Below the pieces are notes generated by a model. That model was not told the origin of the DNA. It ran no database searches and worked only from the letters and a program-made list of their open reading frames with translations. The position numbers and the translations under genes are program-made. Below, piece by piece: positions 32,101 through 44,100 of a DNA stretch of 64,000 bases (positions are counted from its first letter, which is position 1; the number at the start of each line of letters is the position of its first letter). The stretch comes from Diplonema papillatum. Taxonomy: Eukaryota > Euglenozoa > Diplonemea > Diplonemida > Diplonemidae. The stretch is from contig JAPJBO010000176.1 of assembly GCA_030068145.1 (NCBI GenBank), positions 139,001 to 203,000 on the forward strand, in the 5' to 3' direction.

Positions 32101-35100
32101 CGTCCGCCGCCGGCAGGTCCGAGCACGCGTCCAAGTGCACGTCGTACACCGCCGTGTACAGCTTGCCCTCCCAGAACGGGAGCCCGCCAGCTGTTTTTTT
32201 TTTTTTTTCCCCGACGACAACTAGTGTCAGACTAGCCTACCCGAAGGCAGTTGATCTCTTTAGGCAAGGTTTCTCTACCGGCGGAAGTTGTTTGGGCTAG
32301 CGTTTTTTTTTTTTTTTTTTTAGAGTTAAAGTTCACTTGAAATTCCGGGGGTCTAGGGTCTCCGTGTGACAGTTGTTGATGGGTTTCTTAGAGCAAGAAA
32401 GGGCTATGTGAGTGCGCCGCAGCGGGTTGTATAATTGGTGTACACGGCGCTCTGCATTGTTTGAGACTAAGAAATTGTAGTAGTTGGTGCGTAACCACAG
32501 GAAACTGGCCGAAAAGGAGGTGAGGGTCCGCTCGTGCTCACAGAAAATACTGACCAAAAACGTGACGGTCAACCACAGCTTGCAAAGCTTGAGTCGAAAG
32601 CAGCACAGTGCTACATGCCCTAACCATCACGACGAGCTTACACAACAGTAGTAGTAGTAGTATGTGTCCTTATACACACAACATACAAAAAGAAATGCGG
32701 TCGCCACATATACAAAAAGACTAGCAGTCGGCAGCGAAACTGCTTCTTGGTGAGTTCCGCTGGTGCGCACCAGACAACAGAAAAAGCACCACACCATGTT
32801 TTTCCCTCAGAGCCCTCGCCGGGCCGGGCGGCGTGAACCGTACGCCGGGCTCCGGCGCCGGCGCCGCCGGCTGCCCGCCAGCGCCCGCAGCTTCCGCGTA
32901 GATTTTCTCGCGGAGCGCGGCGGCGGCGCACCGGACGGCGCGCGCGGCCGCGGCGCGGCCGACCTGCGCGGAGCCTGCCGCCGCCAGCAGGAAGTCGACG
33001 CCGCCCTCCGCCCCGCAGCAGCGGCCGCCCACCTCGCCGAGCACCCGGGGCAGCGTACCCACAGGAAACTGATCAAAAACGTGACCAGCTTGCAAAGCTT
33101 GAGTCGAAAGCAGCACAGTGCTACATGCCCGGACCATCACGACGAGCTTACACAACAGGTAGTAGTATGTGTCCTTATACACACAACAGTAGTAGTAGTA
33201 GTATGCGTCCGTATACACACAACAAACAAAAAGAAATGCGGTCGCCACATATACAAAAAGACTGGCAGTCGGCAGCGACACTGCTTCTTGGTGAGTCCCG
33301 CTGGTGCGCACCAGACAACAGAAAAAGCGCCACACCATGTTTTTCCCTCAGAGCCCTCGCCGGGCCGGGCGGCGTGAACCGTACGCTGGGCTCCGGCGCG
33401 GGCGCTGCCGGCTGCCCGCCAGCGCCCGCGGCTTCCGCGTAGATTTTCTCGCAGAGCGCGGCGGCGGCGCACCGGACGGCGCGCGCGGCCGCGGCGCGGC
33501 CGACCTGCGCGGAGCCTGCCGCCGCCAGCAGGAAGTCGACGCCGCCCTCCGCCCCGCAGCAGCGGCCGCCCACCTCGCCGAGCACCCGGGGCAGCGTACC
33601 CACAGGAAACTGATCAAAAACGTGACGGTCAACCACAGCTTGCATAGCTTGAGTCGAAAGCAGCACAGTGCTACATGCCCTAACCATCACGACGAGCTTA
33701 CACAACAGGTAGTATTATGTGTCCTTATACACACAACAGTAGTAGTAGTAGTAGTATGTGTCAGCAGCCGGAGACAGCAGGCGCAGGGGGCAGGTCTTGC
33801 TTTACTTTTCTCTTTTCACGGAGACCGGCCCCGGCATCCCGACTGTCCAATCACTGTCGAGAAAGTTTGCGCCTATTGTGATGAGGTGGTTGACCAGGCC
33901 CCCACGAAGCCTTATACACACAACATACAAAAAGAAAAGCGGTCGCCACATATACAAAAAGACGAGCAGTCGGCAGCGAAACTGCTTCTTGGTGCGTTCC
34001 GCTGGTGCATGCCGACAGACAATGCTATCCTTTCAAAAACCGTTGCGTTGACGCATCCACATGTCTTGAGTTAGGGATCTCCATGTGAAGCACGGACATG
34101 TAAACTGTGACAGTGACATGATCTTCAGTTTGGTGTGGTTCGCTCATGGCTCAGGCTTGCATTTTTGGAACACATTGCAATGTCTCGAAAAAGAAAAAGC
34201 GCCACACCATTTTTTTCCCTCAGAGCCCTGGCCGGGCCGGGCGGCGTGAACCGTACGCCGGGCTCCGGCGCCGGCGCCGCCGGCTGCCCGCCAGCGCCCG
34301 CAGCTTCCGCGTAGATTTTCTCGCGGAGCGCGGCGGCGGCGCCGCGGCGCTCCGCGTGCGCGACGGCACACCGGACGGCGCGCGCGGCCGCGGCGCGGCC
34401 GACCTGCGCGGAGCCCGCCGCCGCCAGCAGGAAGTCGACGCCGCCCCCCGCCCCGCAGCAGCGGCCGCCCACCTCGCCGAGCACCCGGGGCAGCACGGCG
34501 AGCCCCCCCGGCGTCGCGGCCACCGCCTTCGCCAGCGCGCCGAAGGACAGCGACCCGGCTTCCGGGTGGTCCTTTTCACCGGCGTTACCGGCTATGTCGC
34601 ACTGCTCTGGCATCGGTGTCCGATTTCCGCAGGACGCCACCTGAGAGAGAGCGCGGCTCTCCGCCAAGAACGACGCCCAAGCGTCGGCTGCCGCCGCCGG
34701 CAGGGGCTCGGCGGCGAAGCAGAACGCGGCGGCGGCGGCGGAGAGGGCGGCGAAGCCGGCGGGCAGGTGCTGGTTTCCGCGGCGCAGGCTCGCGACGGCG
34801 CCAGCCCACGCGCGCAGGTCCGGCGGGGACGCGGCGCAGCCGCGGAAGGTCGCCGTGAGGAGGCCGGCGGAGAATGCAGCAAGGCGCCGCATGCACGCGT
34901 CGGTTCCGAGGCACGCTGCCACTTCAGCGGTGGCCGCGTCACTCAGTAGCGGGGCACAGCGGTCACCCAGTTGTGGGACACGGCCGCCATTCAGTTGTGA
35001 GGCACCGGCACTGCCGCCACTCAGTGGCGGGGCACGGCTGTCACCCAGTTGCGGGGCACGGCTATCACTCAGTTCTGGGACACTGGCGTCATCCAGTTGC

Positions 35101-38100
35101 AGGGCACGGCTGTCACTCAATTGTGGGGCACGGCCCAGCAGGCCGGCGGTAGCCACCGGCAACAGCGCGAGCACCGCCTGGTCCAGCTTCGGGCCCTCCA
35201 CTGCGCAGAGCGCCCGAATGCTCCACACCGTCAGCTTCGCCGCTTCCCCGAACACGACCGCGTGTCGCGCTGTCGCGATGCGGTACACGACGGCGACCAG
35301 CGCCGCCTCGACGGCAGCGTCCGGATGCCGGACTCGGTTGCGGAGGCTGTCCGCGAAGAAGCCCACCACCAGCCGATCCTGCGCGTGCACAATGCCGACC
35401 ACCTGCCCCAGCGGCCCCCGCGCGTGCGCGGCTCCGAGGGCTGCGGCCGCCCGTGCCGGGTCGTCTGCGGTCGGGGGGACGGCGAGCTGCTCGGACAGCA
35501 CGATGGACCCGGGGAGGGACGGGGGCGACGGGCCGATGACCAGCGGCGGCAGGTTGTTGACCTTCCAGCCGAGGATCTGCTCGAACGAGAGCCCCGAGAA
35601 GTGGAGGAGGAGGGACTGCGAAAGAACCTGGTCGATATCCCGCGGGATCGCCGCGGGCGCCGGCGCCCCGGGCCCAGCTCCCGTCAGCAGTGCGGTCGCG
35701 ATGCGGTCCGTCAGGAGGAGTCGGACGGCCAGCGACATCAGGTGGCACGCGACCTTGGCCTGCTCGGCCTTCAGCAGAGCCGCCAAGCTGTGGGACGCGT
35801 CGCCTCGGGAGATGACCTCCTGCGCCATTTTCATGCGCTGCCAGCTGTCCGGTGTGTAGGCCCGGTGCAGGTCGACGATCGTCTGCATCAGCACGGGGCA
35901 CCGACGGAGCAAGTCTTTCGCGCAGTCCACCCGCGTAGCGAAGGGCTGCCGCAGGTCGTACAGCGCCGCGGCGGGGTCATTGTCGACAGCCGGCGTCGGG
36001 TAGCCTGTTTGCTGCACGGCATCGACGTCCGCGAGGGCGTCGCCCAACGCGAGTTCGGTCTCCGCCCACGTGACTTCGGCCGGCGCCGTGCTTTCGCCGG
36101 ACACCTCGGGGGTCACGTACGAGAGGAGGTTCGACCCGGTGACGTCGGCGGCGGCGTCGATGTACTCCTGCTGCCAGCCAGTTGCGAAAAGCGGCGTGCA
36201 CGACGAGGCGAAGCGATCTGGCGCGAAGCTTTGCAGGATCACCACCGCCTTCCGCCCGGACAGCACGGTGTGTTCTGGGGGGGCCTCGAGCAAGCGGCGC
36301 ACCTCGCGTACCACGGGGAGTCCGAGGTATTGGGGTTCGACGACTAGGAGGAGCACGGAGAGGGCGGGTGCCTCTGCGAACCGGTAAACCTCCTCCTGCA
36401 GGTCCTCCGCGCCGCGCTCCGCCTTCGCCATTGCTTCGAGAGACACAACCTTCGCGCACGCCTCGGTTTTGAGGACGGCCGAGAAGTCGACGTTGTTCGG
36501 CGAGTATACGACCGCGCGCAGCCAGCCGCCCCCGGGCCCGCCGCCCGCCGAGCACCGCCCGCCGAGGTGCCGAACGAACCGCCGGAGGCTCCACGGCGAA
36601 AGCCCGCGGAAGTACGCGTCGAGATACGCCGGCGCCTTCTGCAGGACGCCCTGCGACGTGAGCATGCCCTCCGGCCTCATCAGAGGGAGCAGAGCGCAGG
36701 CTCGGTTCCGCCAGAGGACGGCAGCGGGGTCAGGGCTGGGCGTCTGCAGCGAGCCTCCTCCGAGCAAAAAGGCGGCTACCTCCGGTCTGTTGGTGAGGCG
36801 GTCGTCCGGCGCGGCGCAGCAGATGGTCCCGCTGGCGATCGCGGCGAGGACGGCGCTGTCGAGGGTGTCGGACGGGCGGGAGGAGAACAGGCAGCGGTCG
36901 GATATCGACAGGTGCCGCACGAAGCGGCCGCACTTCTCGCGCGCCCACGCAGCGAGCTGCCGGTCGGCCTCCGGCAGCTGGTGCGTCGCGTGCTCGAGGA
37001 CGTCTTCGACGCCGACGGTGAACTTCTCGAGCCGGTTCAAAAACGGCGCCGGCAGAACATCCGGCGAGAGCTCGACCTTCGTCACGTGCACGATCGCTTG
37101 GAAGTTCCGGTGGACCCGCTTGTACTCGAGGGCGGCGCCGACCGCCAGCGCGACGAAGTGCAGGATTTGGTTCCTGCCGTTCGTGCAGCACTGGTAGTTC
37201 TGGTTGAATACGTCGAACAGGCAGCCGTCGATGGCGCGGGTGTTGGTCAGCCAGACCGTCTTCCCGGTCTCCATCGCGGCCGCGATCTGCGAGACGACCG
37301 TGACCGGCATCAGCTCGTCGGCCGAGAGGGACGACAGCGACAACACCTGGACTTGGTCGAAGTCGTGGACTCGGGTCCCATGGAGCAACTCCAACAGACA
37401 TCCGTCGACGGTCGTGTCGACGAGCAACTTGAACCGTGCCCACATGTCGTTGAGGTTCCGCGCCGAGGTGCCGGCGGCCCGGTTGTTGTCGGCGAGAGAC
37501 TCGCTGACGACTTCGAGCTTCCGCCTCGCCAGCTTCCGCAGCGCCTCTGCACCGTACGCGGGCAGGCCGGCTTCGGACAACGCCTCACCGAAGGTGTCGA
37601 CCACTACAGCAAACTGCTCCGGGAGGCCGTTGAAGTTGCGCTCGAGCCCCCGCATGAGCTGCGAGGCCGTGATCGTCACCTCCTCGGCGGCCGCCTGCTG
37701 CCGGCGGAGGAACCGCATCAAGTGGAACAGGTCGCGCAGCCCGTACCACCACTTCAGCTCCGCCGGCGGGCGCCGCCGCTCCTTCACCGCGGTCGAACCA
37801 CCCTGCAAGAGCCTGCCGAAGGCGACGCAGCACGCGGGCACGATGACCTTCGCCTCGTCCTGCAGCGCCAGCGCTCCCTTCGGATGCAGGATCCCGCAGC
37901 ATATGTCCGTCAGCTCCTTTTCCGACGGCTTCGCGAGGTACACCTGCGGATTGGTTCACGAATGTTCAAGAGCTGCTGTTCGCTCGGACGTTCACATTTT
38001 TTTTTCGCTGCGGGAGACGATGCACGAAAACTCCCCACACACCATTCAGGATAGAAAGAAAAAGAAGAAAAAGGCCGCCCTACACCAGCAAGGACGTAGC

Positions 38101-41100
38101 AATCGTCGCAGAGGTGGGTGAAGTTAGGGTCCGTCCACTTTGATATGGGTACTTCCGAGCACTCCCGGAAGGAGATGCGTCCACAAAGGATGCCTTGTTG
38201 GCTTCTCTGATCTCGATGCGTTGACAGCGCACTCTTGCGCTGGGCACAGTCCCGGTGGTGACATGCCATTCAGGATAAAGAAATGCAAAGTCGTTTTGTG
38301 AATGAAACTGTGAGACTTAACATTCCCTCGCGCTCGTGATATCAGTCGTTTTTACTTTTCCTTCTTGGCAGTTCTCGTCAGACAACAAACGAAGAGCAGA
38401 AAACTCCCCCTTAACGTAACGTTAACACCCCTACAACGGTATCCGCTGTTGTCGAAAGAACTTCCCGCAACAGACCTTTCTGGGATGGGATGGATGCACG
38501 CACAAAGGACAGGCGCTTCGTTTTCTTTGAGTGAGAAAGCCGGTTGCTCGTTTTCCATTTGTATTTACCCTGTTTCATTTGCAGGTTTAGGAATTCTGAT
38601 CGAACCCCAAACACGCTGTGCCTACGTCTTATTAGCCTGCACAATACACCGTGGGGCAACCCGCAAGAGCCTGTCACTCGTACTAAAAAGACATAAATGT
38701 AACCATAAGAACGGCTTACCTCAACACATCGGTTGCTGATTGCCGGGTCCAGCGGGTCGTTGGTCATTAGAACCGCGGCAAGCCCGCTCTCCAGGTAGTA
38801 GTGCAGGACCTTCAGCCCCCATTTCCTCGCTTTCTCGCCGGAAGCCACGAGCCCCGCCTCGTCGACGAAGAGCAGCGACCGCTTGTTCTTCCGCCCGACG
38901 GCGTCGTGCCGCTGCTGCGACTCGAGCGCCTCGACGCACTTCCGCTTGATCTCGTCCGCCGTGCTCTGGTTCGACCCTTGGTACCGGCACACCTCCGATA
39001 TCTGCGCGAACTTGCCCATGAAGTCGCCCCTCCCCGTCATGTTGTCTCGGATGATGTTGTTGGACAGCGTCTTCGACGTTCCCGGCGCTCCGTGCAGGAT
39101 GACGCCGAGGCGGAGGTGGAAGCACACGAGCTGCACGAACAGGTTCTCCAGCAGCCCTTGGTGCTGGAACACAGCGTCCGGCAGCTTCATCCACGCCGCG
39201 TCGCAGTAGAAGTCGACCGCCCGCCGGGTCACGACGAGGAAATCGAAGTCATCGGGGATGTGAAAGCCTTGGTCAAGGTCGTCCACCCGCACCTGGCGCG
39301 CTCCGGTCGTCTTCAAGTACGACGTGATCGTCTGGCTGAGGTCCTCGCGTGCGTTCGGTTGCAGCCGGAAGTAGTACGACACAGCGATCGAGCAGAGGAT
39401 CGCAGTCAAGGCACGGTTCCACACGGTGCTGGCAGCCCGGGAGCCGTTCGAGCCGGTGATGAAGTCCTGGTTTTGCTGGAAGAAGAAGTCGAACAGCTTC
39501 ATGGTGCGGTGGATGTCGCGCTGCGACACGGTGGACCGGCTCTTGCACTGCACCAGGTGGTTCTGCACGTGCTTGTGCGCCGTCAGCATGCTGCCGACGA
39601 GGGCGTCGATCTGCGACCGCGGAACGTGGTGGGCAAAGAGCAGCTTGTTCCCACCGAGCATCCTCGCGCAAAAGACATCGCGCTGCTCGTCGGACAGCTG
39701 CTTCCACGGGATGACGTGGTCTCGTGTCGGCGGCGGCAGCGCTTGGACGTCGAAGCCGAGCTCGTCGTCGGCGACTGTATCCGTGAACCGCACCTCCGGC
39801 TGCGCGTGATCGGGGACGGGGGGAGGGGACGAAGAAGAAGTGCCGGAGGCAGGAGCTTCGGCCCGGTTGTCCCCAGCGGTTGCAACCGGCTGCTTCTCGG
39901 CGGCGCCGGGGGGCGCTTCGCCGCCCTCCAAGGCGACGTCCTTTTTGTGCGGGTTCACCGCGCAGACGATGGCCACGTTGTCCGGCAGCCGCCCGCGCGC
40001 CTCGGGCAGCGCGGCGCCCCAGAGGTCCCAGTAGCGGTCGACGATGATCCGCTTCAGCGTGCCCATCATGCTCGATGCGTTCATCTCGTCGATGAACACG
40101 ATGAATCGGACGCTCGGGCACGCGACCGCCGCCCGAAGGAGCGGGGCGAGCTCCCCGAACAGCGAGGCCGGCGTCATGTCGAAGCTCATGAGCACGCTCT
40201 TGAAGTTGACCGCCTTCCGGCACTCGACGTACTGCGTCACCAAAAACTGCAGCGTCTCCTGCTGCAGAGAATCGGCCGCCGCGTCGCAGGCGGCGGTAGA
40301 GTCGTGGGCGGGCAGGGCGTCGTCGCTGCCGAAGGAAAAAAACCCCCGCGGCAGCCCGGCTGCTTCCGCGGGGTTCCGCCGGGAGTCCTCGGGACTTGAG
40401 AGCACGTCGTTAAGCGCCTTCCGCGCGATGAGCAGCGGGTTGGCGGCCAGCTGGGCCCGGATGAAGGCCTTCAGCAGCTCCGCGACGTCGGCCGCGCGCT
40501 CGCCGCAGCGCGACGGCACGTCGCGGGCCCAGTCGAGGAGGGCGGAGAGCACGTGGTTCTTCTTGAGGATCTGCGCGAGCCGCGGGTCGTCGACGATGGC
40601 AGGGCTCACCTCGTTGAGGACGCACTCCTCCGCGCACGCGATCACCGTCATCGTCATCGAGGCCCGCCCAATCCTGCTTAGGGCGTGGATCACCCCCTTC
40701 AAGCACACCCGGTAGCTCTTCACCGCCTCCGACCGATCCGTCGTCTCGTCCACCCCCGCCTGGAGGGTCATCGTCGCCATCATGATGTCGTCGGTTTCGT
40801 ACAGCTTCTGGCTCACCTCCGGATGCGTCTTCGGGTCCAGCAGGAGGGGTCCGACCAGGTCGAGCAACGCTTTCCGAATGGCATCCAAGGCTTTGACCGC
40901 CGTCTCCGCGGCCATGTCGCTGACGACGTCGAGGACGTCGAACACGTTCTGGAAGTCCTCCCTGTTCACCGCGTCCCACAGCACGTTGTGCACATCGCCG
41001 GCGTGATCCGAGTTCCCGTCGGGGAAGCAATCCCGCACAGGGCCGCTGCGGATGAACTCGACGAGCCCGCCTTCCAAGCCGCTGAACCCGTGGCGCCGAG

Positions 41101-44100
41101 AAAGCTGCTCGAGGGCTGCTAGGAGCGACACGCAGCACGACTTGCCGGTGCCGGACGGACCCTGGAGGATGGCCGGGTCCTGCAGCTCGATGTGCTCGCT
41201 GAGTTGGACCATTTTCTGGAGGAAGTCGGGGATGAGGACGTACCGCTTTTCGGCGAGCAGCGCCGCGGTGTCCTTCTCGACGACCTGCATCTCGGTGGCG
41301 AGGACCTCGACCAGGGCGTACAGCGGCTTCTCCTCGAGGTCTACGAGGTCGACGGTTCCACCCAGCGCGGCGTGCGCTCCGCGGACGTCGCGCATCATGT
41401 GCTGTTGAATCGCGCCGCGTACAGCTAGGCGGGCGCGTTCGATGGCGGGGGGGACGGTGCCTTGCAGGAGCATCATCGTGGGCACGGGGTCGTCGCTGAC
41501 GCGGAGGTGGAAGATATTCGCGACGTGCGGCTGCAGGTACTGGAAGACGCCGTACCGCATGGACTCCGCCACCAGGTTCCGCACCTCCTTGACGCCCGCC
41601 CCGTCGTGGTCTGTGTACGCGAACGTCGACGAGAACCGCTTGAAGTGCTTCGCGACGTACCGGGCGGCCCTCCACAAGCTCCGCGCCGGCAGCGGCCGCA
41701 CGTCGGTGCTGTCCTGCGCGGGGAGGATGCCGACGGCATCCGCGGCAGTCCCGCCGTACCCCCACTCCAGTGCGATCGGCTCGGTGTCCGGAGGCGGCAC
41801 GCCCCTGCACAGCATCATCAGCTGTTCGATGGGCGGCAGGTCCGTGAGCCCGGCGGTGTGCTTGTCGAGGAACGCGAGCGCCTCGTCCGCGTGGGGAACC
41901 TCCGACAAGCGGAACGGCACCAGCACCCCGCGGCCCGCGATCCCATCGATGGAGAGCACGTTGAACATGTGGTGCGGGATCGCCACGTTCTGGACCGGCG
42001 AGTCCACTGGTTCCTGCAGCTCGACGACCATGTGCCAGCCGCTGGCCGGAACGACCGCAGCGAGCCCGCAGGGGGACGACAGCTTCCCGAGGAAGACGAG
42101 GCTGTCCAGGATGTTGTTCGCGGTTTCCAGCTGCGCGTCGTGTGAGACGTGCACCAGGAGGATGCCCGAGACGCTGCGGAATGGATCGAGCAGGAGCAAG
42201 CAGACGTCCTTCGGTGTCGTCGCGGCAGTGATGTCCAAAATGGTGACGGCGGACGACGGGTGCGCCTCGAGGTGCGGCCTGACGTGCAACGACTGGATCG
42301 CGTACGACTTCCCCTCCCCGGACGGTTGGTCGTAGTACGTGACGGTTTCGAACTTCTTCAGCCGCGCCGCGCGCGTGCAGGCCCACCGGCGCCACTGCGC
42401 GTCGCAGCTCCGGTAGTCGACCGACGCGATCGACTCGTCGGTCGACGACCCGCCCGTTACCAGGGCGATCAGTTCCTTTTCCGAGCCAGCCTCCGCCGCC
42501 GCCGTCCGCACCTCGTTCAGCGGCTCCGGAGGGAGGAGCTGCACGTTGGTGACGAGAAGCCTGCCGCTCGTCATGTTCTTGTACCTGACGATGAAGTTGT
42601 GCACATCCTCGACAGGAGTCGACAGCGTGCACTGCAGCACGTGGTGCGCCCGGAGCGTCGCCGGCTCGAACAGGCTGAGCCCGAACGTCAACCGATCAGC
42701 CGGGTTCAGCCGCGAAACGTCGACGATGTTGCTTTCGATGGTTCGCTCCGCAAGCGGGCCGTACCTGCTGGCGCACCCGATGCCACGCGCGGCTGCAGGG
42801 GCCGGCAGGCAATGGGAGGGACGGCTCAAACTGGACAAGAACTGGGCCACGTTGTCGAGGACAGACCGGGCGGCGGTGTGCACCGCGGCGCGAGCGCCTT
42901 CTTGGGTTTCCCATGCTTGCCAGTCCAGCAGTTCGCCCTGCGTGACCGCCCATTGCGACATGCTGCACTGCAGCCCAGCCGACCGGAGCCGAACGCCGCC
43001 GGACGCGCCTTTCACGACGTGCCAGCCGGCGAGTTCGTCTTGCCCCAGCGGGTCGGTAGCTTGCGTCATTTGCTGGCCATCGACGGCCACGTCGGCGAAC
43101 ACGCACGCGCTGGGTGACGGGCGTGCACTCCTCCCGACCTCGGTTCCGTAAGTGACGCCGCCACCGCTTGGGATCTGTTCGTCGTCCCATTCGTTCGCGA
43201 AGAAGACCCGCGAGTCCTTCCCGGCGTACACGGCTTCTCCTTCGGGGATTTGGTCGACGCGGGCGTCCACCGCGTGCCACCAGGTCTTTCCGTCGGTCAG
43301 AGCCCACGCCCGCGCGTGCGTCGGCAGCGGCAGCGGCGAGCCGTCGCCGACCGAGCAGAGCAGTGCCAGCTTCTGCTGGTCCGCGGAGCCCGCGATGACC
43401 CAGTTGTTCGTCGCCGGCCGCCAGCTGAGCAGCAGCCCGGCGTCGCGCAGGCTGCGGTACGCCGGGCGGCTGGCGACCAGCTCCGGCACCCTCTCGTACA
43501 CCCCCGCCGCTGGACCCCGGCACACCACGCGGACGTACTCGGGGGCCGTCAGCGGACTGCCCGTTTCGAACCAGAGCAGGCCCCTTCCTGAGATATCCGG
43601 CGCGAGGCACACCTCGCTCTGCAGGAACACGGCGTCCGTCGGGTCACCCACATTCCACCGCTGGTCCCAGTAGAACAGGCTGAACCGCCTGTCTTCCCGG
43701 AGGTACTGCGGCTGCCTGCGGACGTACACCCCGCTGGCTGCCGACGCCGCGGACGTCACGCGCAGCTTCTCGCCGGACCCGCTGACGGTCTCCTCCCGCT
43801 TCGCACTATCGATGAAGAGCTGGAGCCTGGCGCCCGTCGGCACGCACGCCCACGGCGCCAGGGGGGGGCGAAGAATCGCGGATATGCGCAGGGCCGCGCT
43901 GCCCGAAGACGAGTCGTGGCTGTCGTCGGATGCGTCGGACAAATCGACGTCCGCATTCAGGTCGTCCAGCTCCGACAGACGCAGGACGGTGTTCGAGTTG
44001 ATTACCAGCGAAATGCTGGGGTCGGCCCCGTCACTATCCAGCACCATGCGCACTGTGTCGCCGGACTGGAACTTCAAACAAGCGCCTCGCCTCAACACGT

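Noticed and set aside
32163-33442. Tyr/Leu-rich frames through GTAGTAGTAG runs as transmembrane exons
   Set aside because: They come from trinucleotide runs in intron-like sequence between exon copies.
30347-37197. Long plus-strand frames opposite the RNF213-like exons
   Set aside because: High GC removes stops on the antisense strand; family motifs and matching splice phases are on the minus strand.
37990-38110. Transfer RNA or other structured RNA genes in introns
   Set aside because: I looked for A- and B-box-like pairs and long cloverleaf pairing through the window and saw none that I could support by eye; a covariance search would be needed.
37910-38269. Cys/His-rich minus frame in intron 1 that might supply a zinc finger to the RNF213-like protein
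   Set aside because: Exon 1 (phase 0, ending NRCVE) joins directly to exon 2 (VYLAKPSEKEL) as in the family, and the frame lacks compatible splice phases.
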